A DNA stretch of 64,000 nucleotides from Takakia lepidozioides (lineage: Eukaryota > Streptophyta > Takakiopsida > Takakiales > Takakiaceae), in the NCBI GenBank assembly GCA_030704615.1, contig CM060731.1, positions 59,624,756-59,688,755 on the forward strand, in the 5' to 3' direction. Every line of letters begins with the position of its first letter. Within the stretch, counting starts at the first letter, position 1. Shown in pieces: positions 11,781 to 23,404 of this stretch. The translations under genes and the position numbers were made by a program. Below the pieces are notes generated by a model. The model was not told the origin of the DNA. It did no database searches and was given only the letters and a program-made list of their open reading frames with translations.

Positions 11781-13245
11781 CGTATAGTATCAACTGGTAT
11801 AGAACCCACTGGACTAGTATTTGTTTGTCCCGAAGGTCATTTCATGGAGGTAGAAGGATGGAAGAACACTACTACGTTTGGAGGGGTTTAGCGATGCCCC
11901 AACGACCTCCAATCGCCGTGACGAAAATACTCTACGGCACCCAGGGCGCGCGCCAGGGCATTTTGCGATGTCGGGAAGTTGCAGAGACGTCGCTCCCGGA
12001 ACGTCGCTAATTAACGTTGTCGGGGAATTGCAAACCCACCGGGACCCCCCGGCCGCGGTGCCGGCGTGACTTGCGACGTCAGGGCATGAGGAAAAATAAA
12101 ATAAAAATAAAAAACGTTTTTTTCTGCGACGCCACGTAAGGGACGTCCGGGAGTTGTAAATGCGACCCCCAGACGTCACAGTTTAGGGGGGTACATTTGA
12201 ATTTAGGTGGGAAAATTTGAATTTGAATTTCAAAAACTAGTTGACCATTGACTCGGCGTTGACCATCGACTCCGGTTTTGTCCAATGACAATTCATATAT
12301 TGTTCTACATATATTAGGCAATGCATACTTGAACCTAGAACCTCAACATAATAACATTTCTAAGACACTACACACTAACCAACGAATCTACAATACATCT
12401 ATGTATCACAAAAACAGTCCAAGTATATATATACATATCAAGAGTTAGCTCCTAGTGACTACCACTATCTCAATCCTATCATTGTGTTGCAGATTATGCG
12501 TACTCTACAGGAGCTCTCATACCTGGAACTTACACCGAGACTTGTTCCCAAAGTTCTTCAAGAACAAATATCTATCAATGGCCTAAGTTTTGCAAAACTG
12601 CATTGCAACTTATCGTTGGACAATGGTTGTAGTCTGAGGATACCAAGCCCATTATGCTCTACAATCTACTCCCAGAATTAATTTTTCGCGACGCCCCCAG
12701 GACGCCGGGGAATCGCAGCGATGCTTTATCGACGGCCGGGTTTTTTTTTTTTTTTTTTTTTTTCCGCCGTTGCAGGAACGCCTAGCCGTTGCAAAAGCGT
12801 CGTTGGGCTGCGACGCTGCAATGCCTCATTGCGATTCCCCGACGTCACATCCCCTCCAACGCGTTGGCGGGGGAATGGGTTAGGCCCTTTTTCCGGCGAC
12901 GGCATGGCATGGCAAGATGCCACAACGTCGTCCGAGCGCCGGCGTTGCGATGCCCCGACGTCGCAAGTCCCGGGCCGGGCGCCTGTGCGACGCTGCAGTC
13001 GTAGGGGGGTCGGCGCGTCCGGCGCGTCCGGGGTCCTAGCGTCGCTAACCCCCCCTAAACGTAGTAGTGGAAGCTGATCTTACAGAAGCCTTGCTTGATT
13101 GCCTCGGGAGTCATTGATCGTGGTTTCAAAGGAGAAGTACGCTTGCTCATTGCTAACCCTGAGTGCCATGTTCATGTTCACAAAGGTCAAGTGTTTGCTA
13201 GACTAACTGCCTTGCATTTTTCAGAGATATCTTCTGTTTAGGGTG
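11781..13245 (+). pseudogene. dUTPase-like domain split by a CACTA insertion
   Basis: The left part (11781-11866) encodes VSTGIEPTGLVFVCPEGHF. The right part (13070-13245) encodes CLIASGVIDRGFKGEVRLLI and then CHVHVHKGQVFARLTALHF. Together they follow the trimeric dUTPase fold, including the GVID..(Y/F)+GE motif that lines the uracil pocket and the later (H/K)KG..(I/F)AxL strand. The two parts join in frame once the 1203-bp element at 11867-13069 and one GAA copy are removed. The family's PRS motif is replaced by EGWKKL and the N-terminal Asp motif is not seen, so dUTP hydrolysis is doubtful even in the ancestral form. Whether it was a separate gene or part of the following FCP1-like gene is open. 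Confidence 0.6.
11867..13069. mobile_element. Non-autonomous CACTA element, 1203 bp, GAA target duplication
   Basis: Left end CACTACTACGTTTGGAGGGG; right end, read inward on the minus strand, CACTACTACGTTTAGGGGGG. Both ends start with CACTA, and the inverted repeats continue as TTAGCGA(T/C)GC. The element is flanked by the 3-bp direct repeat GAA (11864-11866 and 13070-13072), as expected of the CACTA (En/Spm) superfamily. Both subterminal regions are CpG-rich and packed with GCGACGTC/GCGATGCC-type repeats in both orientations. The core (12180-12680) is AT-rich. A poly-T run of about 23 bases lies at 12741-12763. No transposase is encoded. Confidence 0.9.
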
Positions 13246-14335
13246 CTTTAAGTCTATAGGACATAGGGTTGGGAGAAATGTGACCATTAAGGTCCCCACT
13301 ACTCCTTTTGTCATTCCTCGGCTTGGAGTGGTGGAGTTCCTGAGGCGTCTTTTTGAAAACTTTCATGTTGCCATTTGGTCTTGCTCTGAAACAGACATTG
13401 TTCTTAAGATGCTACAATGTTTTGTGCCCATTGATATGATGAAGCTCTTCTGTTTTGTTTGGTCCAATGAGCATTGCAATGCGACAGCCGGCTATATTAA
13501 GCCTGGGATGAGATATCTCATTAAGGATATTCAAACAGTTCTTGCTAGTTTTCCTGGAAAAATGTTTGCGAGGGAAAGGCAAATCCTTCTTGTGGATGAT
13601 GAACCATCAAAATCATTCAAAAACCCTACAAATACTGGATATTTCCTTCTTACTTTTAATGGGTCAAAAAATAAGCTGTCTAATATAAATGATGCAGTGT
13701 GGCCATTCATCTCAAACATGATAGGAGTATCCAGTGTTGTTGAGTATGTGAGTGAGAGCTTTGCAAAATCATCTCGTGCAGCGATAGATCGGAATCACCC
13801 ACTATGGTCTTGGTATGGGTGATATTTGGATCCTTCTGTTTTCCATCCGTGGACAAGTCAGCCTGATTATCTTGGTATGTACTTCGCCATTCATGTCAAA
13901 GTTAAATAAATACTGAACGGTAACATACATTTTTTTTAGGTATGTATTGTTCTTTATTTTAGTTTCTCAATTAGCCGGTCGTTTTTTTATTGGGTTTGTG
14001 GGCTTCGATATTTTTCAGTGACTTACGAGTATGAGTTGAGGACTGCGGTTCTCAAAGAGAAAGCAAACATTCATCAGAATGGTTCAAAATCGAAATGGTT
14101 CAAGATCGGACTGGTTCAAGATGTGAATGGTTCAAGATCTTCAACTTCGTCAACCACATGTTCCAGTATCAATTCTGATGATCTACTCGACCATTCCGAG
14201 AATAGATCATTTTCGTCTGGTGCAGAAAGTAAAGCGGAAATCGGATGGGGCATAGGGAGGCGTCTTCGAACTCAGCCCCTGAATACAAGTCGTTTGGGAA
14301 GGGAATCATCATTCGTGACGGCTTCTCAAGTCTAG
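13221..14335 (+). pseudogene. FCP1/NIF-type phosphatase-like gene, N-terminus missing
   Basis: Exon 1 (about 13221-13874) encodes the C-terminal two thirds of an FCP1-homology (NIF, HAD-superfamily) domain: RLGVVEFLRRLFENFHVAIW, a late acidic motif ILLVDDEPSKSFKNPTNTGY, and a final LWSWYG block. A TGA at 13820-13822 interrupts it before YLDPSVFHPW. The exon ends at donor GTATGT, and exon 2 starts at 14019 after TTTTTCAG, giving a Ser-rich tail that ends at 14335. The N-terminal DxDx(T/V) nucleophile motif is not present upstream; the dUTPase-like sequence lies there instead. FCP1-like proteins dephosphorylate Ser/Thr, for example in the RNA polymerase II tail, but this copy lacks its catalytic motif. 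Confidence 0.7.
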
Positions 14336-14896
14336 AATATGTCATCCCATGATGTTAGTTCTTAACAATTATAGTATTATTTACGGCTGTGGCAGGGCAT
14401 ATGGACAATTTGCTGTAGAAATCGCAAGTTCTTTAGTTGTATCTGCACAGTTCGACTTACATGTCAAGGTCGCATGTAGTGAATATCATTGTGCATTCAA
14501 TGACATTCGAAAATAAAAATGATCTATTCTCATCTGTGTCCAAGTTTGATTTGTCATTTCTATTGGATGCTCTGAACTATGAATGAAGCTCTCCTGATTT
14601 TAATGTTTGTTTCCACTTTTTGTCAGTTTTGGACTTTAAGCTCTACATGATGTGGTTGAAGTATATATTCTTTTTTTATCTCTCTTCGTGAACATCGGCA
14701 TTAGAGTCAAAGTTTTTTCATTTGTCCAACATCCGCAAACATTTCTAAAGTTGATCAAAGTATATATGACTAATTTGTAATGGCACTAACGAATTGTTAG
14801 TGGAATAAAAATTATTTTTTGGGTTTCATATATGATTTATTTATTCACTTATTCTTATTTCTGGACTCATCTCAAGTCCGGAATTAGTTAAAATTG
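14336..14896. other. AT-rich spacer
   Basis: No gene recognised. It contains the diverged fifth copy of the CGACATT palindromic motif (14690-14715) and is probably 3' flank of the FCP1-like gene and 5' flank of the MULE transposase. Confidence 0.35.
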
Positions 14897-16374
14897 AGTT
14901 GTTTGTGTGGGGCATCTGAGATGTGTGACTGGAAGTTGCCTGCGTTTCACGAAGAGAGCGGTACTAAAAATGAGAGTGAGTGGGAAGGACTCTCCGACAA
15001 TCCTTTTATCCCAGTCTGTGCCCCACCGTCTGCTAGTACATTTGCTTGTAAGTTCTGCAAGGTGGCCCCTCCTGCATTGCACATTGCCCTGCTCGCATGT
15101 ACTACGTTACTCACCGTTGCAAAACCATGACTCGAGCCCACATTCATTTTGGGGCTCATGACCATCCTGTGTCTCACGGCGAATGTAGAGATAGTGTGGA
15201 GTTGGCACGTGGGCTTATCGCAGAGGAGTTTGCAAAGTCCCCTTCAGCCAAACCATCTGTCATAGCACTGGCTGCCAGCAAAAGTTTCCTGGAGAGGCAC
15301 ATTCTGGGGCAAGGAAGCAAATCCAGCTCAAGACTTGAGGGGGCGTCTTTGGATGTAGTGATGGATCACTTCTCCGTGTTTAGCTCCCCCAATATTAGGA
15401 ATTAGGTGAATGCATTGAGAGTGCGTGGTGGAAACACAGGGTCCATCGACAGCATTATGGAGCTCAAGCGAATAAGTCAATATGACTTTATCCACACTAG
15501 CGCCTTCCCGGGTCAGGGGTCTTCAAAGGTTTATTTGTTCAAGATGTCTACGGTGGGCGAGGGCAGTGGTGTCAGCCTGGCCAGAAGTATACAACCAGGG
15601 GGGGATTTGGAGAAAGCCTCGATGATCGATCATTGCAAACGAGTGAAGGGCTGGACAACCATGTCTTGCCATGTTTACGACCCGAACTACCAAAGAATAA
15701 TGACAATTGCCATCTGTGACATGCAGTCTGAAGATACAGAGTCCCAGATGATAATGTGGAATTGTTTGCTTTCAGTCATGGAGTCCAATGGACATATAGA
15801 CATAAATTACAACGGGTTTATGGCGGATAGTGCACATGCTAACTTCAACGTTGTGCGCCAAGTTTTTGGATCTGGTGATCCAAAGGTACCCATGCCTAAT
15901 AGGGAGCGCACATGTCTATTCCACTGGACTTAGTCCCTGTAGAAATATACGAAGAGGTGCATCAGAAGAGATCTGCAGGCGGAGCACATGAGGCTCTGCT
16001 TCATGTACAAGAATGCGACTATAATGGAAGAGGCTGAGAGCAGGTACCAGACAGTGAGATGGTGGTTCTCGTCAGGGGCTACTGATAAGGACGGTGTCAA
16101 AGAATTGGAAGACTGGTTGGTCTTCTGGCACTTCAGATACCGACAATGGGGGGCTTTCATGACTACTGTAAGCTGCCTTTCACCTCTACAATCCCTTGTA
16201 TGTGCCCAGTTTCTTTCCTTGTTCCCAGAACGGTCCGCGCTTGCATAAATGACGCTCTTTCATTTTCCTTTCACAGGACATGTTCCTTGAGGACATTGCG
16301 GACATGTCGTCCTGCAACCTGGCAGAAAGCGTTCACGCCGCCTGGAAGCAGCAATCTGACAAAGCAGGAAGAGA
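14897..16374 (+). pseudogene. MULE-type transposase, N-terminal half, interrupted
   Basis: This is the first half of a Mutator-like transposase. An early zinc-binding-like region CKFCKVAPPALH is followed, after a frame change, by HIHFGAHDHPVSHGECRDS. A helical block runs to 15405. The transposase core follows (15406-16170) with GWTTMSCHVYDPNYQRIMTI and FMADSAHANFNVVRQVFG, where the Asp is the family's acidic residue, then RERTCLFHW and SRYQTVRWWF. In-frame TAG codons occur at 15403, 15931 and 15940, each where I would expect Gln. The reading frame ends at the AGA target site of the inserted 13.3-kb CACTA element and continues at 29697. Role: transposition of MULE elements in the nucleus. This copy is dead. 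Confidence 0.75.
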
Positions 16375-16459
16375 CACTACTACAAAAACCGGTTTTTCCA
16401 ACACCACCCATAGTTCACACCTGGCACTTTGAACGGCTCTTCTTACACCCATGTGAGAC

Positions 16460-17767
16460 GAGGCAAGGTGTGATTTGGATCATTGTAGGAAAAGCCACAT
16501 GGTGTTACAAATTTCACACTCGAATGACACCCATACGGTCAACAGATGTTGACCAAGATAATTCATATGGGGCATTTGACATGAGTGTCAAATGAGTCAT
16601 GGAGTGTGAGGTGAGTGTCAGATGTCCTACAGGAATTTGGGGCAACTATATGGCGTGGCACATTGACCATCAAGGTGGATATGACTTGGCCCATTGACCA
16701 TCGAGGTGGAAGATGGATGGATAAAATGACTTCCACCTCTATTCAACATGCCCTGGACGACATAACACATAGACTTTTGTTTAGAGAATTTAAAAAGTTC
16801 AAAAAGGTTATTAGGGTTATGGGGACCAACAATCCAAAAAGATGCACTGCTCATGCAGCTGACGACAATATCGTTATGAGAATGTCACACTATAATGAAC
16901 AATGTAAAACAATTGCTTTGAGAAGCTATAGATAAAACTACCACATGTCGTCTCAGAGATTTGGGAGCCCGGCAATGTCAATCCCATTTCTGTCCAGTCA
17001 ACCGTGACCCTTCACAATGAGACAGTCTGAAGTTGAGCTGAGCACGGATTTCAATCTCTACTAGTCCAACCGTACTAGACAAATATCCAGTGATCCTCAG
17101 ACAAGGTTTTCTTCGCCACCTTACATAAATTGTTCCCAATGACTCAATCCCTGTCCACATTGTTGCTAGATTCGAGAAGCTTGGACAAAGTGCCTTGCTC
17201 TTTGTGACTGCCTCCTTTTTTGAGACAACAGGGTTTTTTTGCTACGGGTGTCCTTCACTCACAACCGTCTTTTTTACATTGCGTCCGGGATATCAATGAT
17301 CACCCCAGCCTGAATTTTGCCCCACCCTATCAAGCGCCAATGCTTTTTAACTAGTGCTTTTCAACTCGTCTACTGAGGGCCCCACTTTCTCCCCTTTGCT
17401 GGTACATGTCAAAATCACTCCAAGAGCCATAGTGTTGGAAAACTGCCTTGGAAAACATACATGTCCACGAGGGCATTGTTCAGAATCACATCAGGTAGAA
17501 TTCCAGCTTTGACAATGAAGCCATGGACCTCTTCCCTTTTTCCAGAGCTGCCAGGTTTGCCCTTGATGCTCCCACATTTGGCATACGAGGCATTTGGCAT
17601 ACCCTTGATGCTCCCCGCATTTGGATCGCATCTGTTACAATTCCAACTTTGGTGATGCATCCAAAGCTGCCAGACTTGCACACGCACTGCAAACGCACAA
17701 TCTCGTTCAGCCATAGTGTTGAACACGCATCCTCAGTGCTCCCACATTTGCTATACATGTGTCCACC
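16460..17767. other. Subterminal and unassigned part of the large CACTA element
   Basis: No gene recognised. GTTGACCA/TTGACCATC-type motifs recur (16540, 16665, 16695). The sequence around 17540-17640 repeats GGCATACGAGGCATTTGGCATA- and TTGATGCTCCC-like phrases. This fits CACTA subterminal repeats. Confidence 0.35.
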
Positions 17768-19480
17768 ACCAGCTAACTTGCAGAATTCAACATGGAAATT
17801 TAGGGCCGATTCTAATAAGAGGGAAAAACAGGGTGAAATGTGTTGAAGAAGGTGCCCTCATTGCCTGATTTTACCAATTGTGTCGCTGCTGCTGCGGCTT
17901 CCAGTTGATCATCTACCCATGCAGGTTTCTTGTAGCTATTCTCCCACAAGGAATCATAGGCAATGTTGTGCTTGAAATGTGACCCTCACCGATGAATCTG
18001 GACCCACACTCTATCCCTGCTCCTTCAGCTATCCATGCCTCTGCACAAAATCATGCATACATCCTTGCCTTGCGCAGCTGACAATAACAGCCTACATTTG
18101 TTCTAGGAAACACCCAACTCAACTTCTCACACTAGTTCATATGCTCAATTGCATCTGCTACTCTCTGTAATCCAACAGACATTCACCTTTTTGCCACAAT
18201 TGGGCCACCATTGATTAGGGTCAGAAAAGTATTCATGCCACAGCTTCATGACTGTTTAGGGTTCACTGTCACAAATGAAAGTGTGTTTGTCAGAATTCTG
18301 CCCACCCCAACAGCTCAGTCACTCCCACCCATGTAAGGTACCATGTTGTATCAAGTATAAACCCTGGAAAAGTACATGCAATAGCAAAAACCAACTCTAC
18401 ACCATAGCACAACTGGCTTGGTACCTCCCATGTGGAGCTTGCCTCCGCCTTCTACCATTTTCGCCTCTGCCTTGCAGGTGCATTCAAGTTGGCAATGGCC
18501 AATTCAGCAATTCAAAGGCTCCATCCCACTTCACTGCTGTGCACATCCTGCAAGCATCGCGCTCCACGACACCACATCTTGTTCAGCCATGGTGTTGAAC
18601 ACTCCCTAAATTTGACCAAATCAGAAAAGTATTCATTCCACACCTTCTCCTCATCTCTTGTACCTGTTTCTGGATACTTTCCTGTTGTCACATTGACAGT
18701 ATCATGTCAAAGTCACTCCAATCTATCAAAGATTCAGTCAACCAGCTAACTTGCATAATTCAACATGGAAATTTAGGGCCGATTGTGATAAGGGGGAAAA
18801 ACAGGCTGAAATGTGTTGAAGAAGGTCCCTCATCGCCTGATTTTACCAATTGTGCCGCTGCTGCTGCGGCTTCCAGTTGACCATCTACCCATGCAGGTTT
18901 CTTGTACCAATCCTTCCACAAGGAATCATAGGCAATGTTGTGCTTGAAATGTGGCCCTCTTGGATGAATCTGGACCCACACTCTATCCCTGCTCCTTCAG
19001 CTATCCATGCCTCTCACAAATCATGCATACATCTTTGCCTTGCTGGTAGCAACTGACAATAACAGCCTACATTTGTTCAAGGAAACACCCAACTCAACTT
19101 CTCACACTAGTTCCTATGCTCAATTGCATCTGCTACTCTCTATAATCCAACATGCATTCACCTTTTTCCCACAATTGGGCCACCATTGATTAGGGTCAGA
19201 AAAGTATTCATGCCACAGCTTCATGACTGTTTAGGGTTCACTGTCACAAATGAAAGTGTGTTTGTCAGAATTCTGCCCACCCCAACAGCTCAGTCACTCC
19301 CACCCATGGAAGGTACCATGCTGTATCAAGTCTAAACCCTGGAAAAGTACATGCAATAGCAGAAACCAACTCTACACCATAGCACAACTGGCTTGGTACC
19401 TCCCATGTGGAGCTTGCCTCCGCCTTCTACCATTTCGCCTCTGCCTTGCAGGTGCATTCAAGTTGGCAATGGCCAATTCA
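17768..19480. repeat. Tandem duplication, period about 974 bp
   Basis: Copy 1 (17768-18506) and copy 2 (18741-19480) are nearly identical by eye. Both run from AGCTAACTTGCA.AATTCAAC to GGCAATGGCCAATTCA and share all intermediate sequence, with scattered point differences and small indels. A spacer of about 235 bp separates them. Copy 2 runs without a break into the last exon of the TNP2 gene on the minus strand, so the duplicated unit is the 3' part of that gene. One minus-strand frame in copy 2 (18981-18760) encodes WYKKPAWVDGQLEAAAAAAQ, which I do not recognise. Confidence 0.85.
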
Positions 19481-22400
19481 TCTGCCTCACTCAAAGGAAC
19501 ACAAACAGCAAGCTCAGTCATGATGTTATGAGGAATTTCAGGAGGCACCATGCCTACATAAATGTCTCCCTCACCCAGTGCCACTTCTGTAATATCGTGA
19601 ACCACTCGTCGGGATCGAGGGTCCTTGTGAAGGACCACCTTCCAGTTCCCTCGTGAACTTTTTTCATCCGAGAAAAAAACTTGCTCCACCTGACTAGGGA
19701 ATGTCCAGGGCTGCTCCATCCCAGGCAACATGCGACTGAAGTCAACCAAGAGAAAGCCATAATCATCTCGTTTCATGGTGGCATTCCGGCCCACCATGTG
19801 TGACCTCACCCATGTACACAAGAACAGAATTGGGTGAAGAATTCCGTAATCCAGTTGAATTATTTCTCTTACAACACCCACATATTCCAATTGGGATAAC
19901 ACTCGTCTGGACATACCTGCTCTGTTTTCGCTTTCCTGATGGAATACTTGAGCAACTCCAGAATCAAATGTCACCCTGTCTCTGGCGCCAGTCCCATCAC
20001 TTATTGCTCGAAAGTGATTGCCGTAAGCATACATGGACTTGAAGCCCAATGACTGTACTGCTGGTGGTATACATAAATGGCATATGTCCAAATCATAGGA
20101 CTCACCTGAACTCACCTTGCGTTGGACAGCACCTTCAATCCATTCATGGAATGGAGCCAGTAAGCGCATATCTGTTGGGTATGGAATTTCTCCATTGTGG
20201 TGGTCTTGGTCTTGTCCACAAAGGTATGCTGTTCTGAACTCAGTGCGGGATGCTTCTATGAGTGCCATCTCCTCTTCATAGGCCCTGTCCAAATGAGAAT
20301 TGCAAATTAGGATTACAGCTTATACCATTGGCAGAAATGAAACACACAGGATATGATAAGCAACATACTTACTCAAGGAATGGTTTCATGCAATCTGTGT
20401 TGTGCAAAATATACTCGTGTGCACTGTCTCGTTCTTGAATGGTGAGGACTCGTACAGTTCCCAATCCTTCAACCACCTCCCCACTAACTGAGTCTTCTTC
20501 ATTGGAGTCCCACACCCTTCGGCTTGTAGCATGAAATTCAGCCATATACTCAGTTAGAAACCCTAGGGCCTCATCCAAAGCATACCCTTCCGCCATGCTC
20601 CCTTCAGGTCGGCTCATATTCCTTACATAGCCTTTTAATGTCTTCATATACCATTCCATAGGATACATCCAACGGCTAGACACGGGACCACACACCTCCA
20701 ATTCGTCCACAAGGTGTACAAGCAAGTGAGTCATGATATCAAAAAATGACGGAGGGAATTCTTTCTCCAGCAGACACATAGTGATTGCAACATCTTCTTT
20801 TAAGGCCGGTACCTCAGCTGGATTAATGATCTTTGCACACATTTTTTGGAAGACTCGAGAAAGCCTCATAATTGCCATCCGTGGACCCTTTCCCAATACC
20901 CCTCGAATGCAAAGAGGTAAAATCTGCTACATCATTACATGGTAGTCATGGGTTTTCATTGTAGACAGTTTATTGTCAGCCACATGTTTCTGGAATGTGG
21001 CAGCATAACTGGGGGCCTTTACTGCAGCCAATGTTTCCAAAAACAGCACCTTCTCATCTTACAAAACTTTTTTGCATGCCTTGGAGTACCTGGAATCAAC
21101 ATTAGGGCCGCAAGCTGGGCAGGCCTTGTATCCCCCGTGTGCGCATCCTGCTAGCAACCCATAAGCTGGAAAGTCGTGGATTGACCACATCAAGATGGCC
21201 CTCATGCGAAATGACTGTTGCCCCACTAGGCTACTTCCATCCAATGCCTCCACACCAACTTCCCACAACAATTTCAGCTCATCCACAAGGGGCTGCAGAT
21301 AAACATCTGCATTGTCATTTCCCACAAATTGTGGTCCAGGAATCAATAAAGCCAACATCGTGAAAAATGGCTTAGTACACAGCCATGGTGGAAGATTATA
21401 GTTTACCAACATGACAGGCCAAGTTGACCATTTGTTTGATTTATCACTGTAAGGATTGACACCATCCCATGCGAGACCCAATCGCACATTTCTGGGGTCC
21501 GCTGCAAACTCAGGCCATTTTTGGTCAATGTGGGCCCAAGCCTTGCTGTCTGCTGGGTGCCTAACCAAGCCATCCAAACTTCGATTCTTAAAGTGCCATG
21601 ACAATAACTCTGAGATGGATTTGGCTTTATACATTCGAAGCAGCCTTGGAATGATAGGGAAATGTCGAAGGACCTTACGAGGTACTGGTGTCTTCGTACC
21701 CACCACATAACGACATGCCTGACATTTTGGACAAACCTCCAAATTTTGAAGCTCCCTTCTGAACAACACACAACCTTTCGGACATGCATGTATACTCTCG
21801 TAATGAAGCCCGAGTTCCATTATGAGTTGTTTTGCCTCATAGTGGGACTTTGGCAGGCAATTGTCTGCTGGCAACAGTTGTCTTCCTAACAATGTAAGGA
21901 GTTCATCGACAAAGGTGTTTGACACACCATGGGTTTGACAAGCATTTAACAGCAGTAAGGTAGCAGACAATCGAGAGGAAGAACTCCCTACATACAAAGC
22001 CCTGGATGCCTCCTGCTCAAAACGTAAGGCACTCCACGATCACCATCGCTCTTCAGTCCACCATCAGTCTGCTCTGGCACTCCATCTGTGTCCCATTGGC
22101 CCTGTGTTCCATCTCCCGGTTCCTCATGTGCATCACCAGTTTGCACCCCATTATCTGTAGTTGCGAATGTCTCCCGGAGCATTCTAAGCATGTCAAGATT
22201 ACGATCCAAGGTATCAGGACCACCTGCAGGGCTGGTTTCCGTTCTAAACCCCTCATGTTCGTCTCCAGAGTTTTCCTGCTTATAAACATATCAGTCCACA
22301 TGTCAATCCACAATAAGATGGGGAGTTTAGGGTTGGAAATGGTGGATGTGGAACGTGCCATAATACAGGCACGTGGCAATAGGAAAACGGGCATGTACAA

Positions 22401-22698
22401 TACTCTACACCTTACAACAATCCCGCTACCAGGAATTTGAACTGTTTCTTATAATTTCAAAGTATGCATCAGGGTTAAGGGAAGAGAATCCACAGATATG
22501 CACCGGGAGTTCTCGCAAGTTAGGATCTCGCAAGTTCAAAAGCAGATGACGCTTAGCCCGGCCAATGGTTTGCCAGTTCCCACCATGACAGGCATTGCAT
22601 GGACATAGAATTTTCCGAAGACCCAGTCTTCTTGCTCGCGCTTCCTCTAGTTTCCACAATCTGTCATCGTCATGTTCTGCTTGTGTCCGCCTTTGCAA
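19372..22698 (-). pseudogene. CACTA TNP2-like transposase, internally deleted
   Basis: Minus-strand exons carry the CACTA transposase modules in the canonical order. First is a transposase-associated domain (22698-22426, with ILCPCNACHGG..R.HLLLNLRD). A linker follows (about 22400-22030). The Transposase_21 N-part (21997-21059) has CPKGCVLFRRELQNLEVCPKC, VPRKVLRHFPIIPRLLRMY, LGLAWDGVNPY and HGGYKACPACG. DUF4218 (about 21058-20369) has KTHDYHVMM.QILPLCIRG and SRWMYPMEWYMKTLKGYVRN. DUF4216 (20292-19372) has TFPSQVEQVFF. After SRYSKACKKVL a TAA appears and the sequence jumps straight to the block before DUF4218. The roughly 150-residue segment with the HNLDVMHI-type signature of the family is absent. 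A TAG lies at 20927-20929, where the family has Gln. It is dead, but still the marker of an En/Spm element. Confidence 0.8.
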
Positions 22699-23404
22699 TC
22701 GATGGGCAGTAGGAGGGATCTTGGCGACTGAGTGAGACTCGTTAGACAGACATAGAGTGTCCAGAAGTTACACCAGGGCGCAAGCCTACAGCGAGGGAGG
22801 TAGAACGAGCAAAGCGTCAAGCGGAGAACAAGGCATTCTTCGCACGACTGAAGATCTACGACATTGCAAAGAGGTCCGAACTTGCGTTTTTTCATATGCC
22901 CTACCTAGCCCTAGCCATGAAACCGCATTAAAAGCTCCAAACCTGCAGAGAGGATATGTTAGGGTTTTGCTGCTGCTGACATTGTCTTTCTTCTTCTTCT
23001 TTGCAGCGTCGAAGCGAGATTGAGTCGCCCTAAACGCCTCGTTGAGGAAATCCTCAAACACACAGGTCCTCCTCGCCGAAGTCACAGAGTTCAACTCCTG
23101 CACTCTGCAATGTCACAACGGGAGAAAGAGGTAGAGCAAGAGGAGGAAGCGCAGGTGGTAGCGGAGTCAGACACAGAGGAGGCACGAGAGCAAGAATTGC
23201 AGCGAGACCAAGATTATGCCGCACATGAAGACTTGAATGAGACCAGCTCGGAGTCAGAGATGGAAACGATGAAAGAAGCCCCAACAAAGAGAAAGCGCGC
23301 AAAGCACCCTGCAAACTCCCCAACCCATCAGCAGGTTTGCGATCTGCACCAAAGTTCCGAGTTTCAAACACTATATAACTTGTCCCAGTATAATTTAGGG
23401 TTCT

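Noticed and set aside
11189-12010. A 273-residue plus-strand frame
   Set aside because: It is compositional in its first part and then runs across the CACTA left end into non-coding element sequence. The true dUTPase-like frame here is a different one.
12721-13077. Coding frame in the GC-rich stretch
   Set aside because: It lies inside the CACTA subterminal repeats. The high CpG content explains the open frame.
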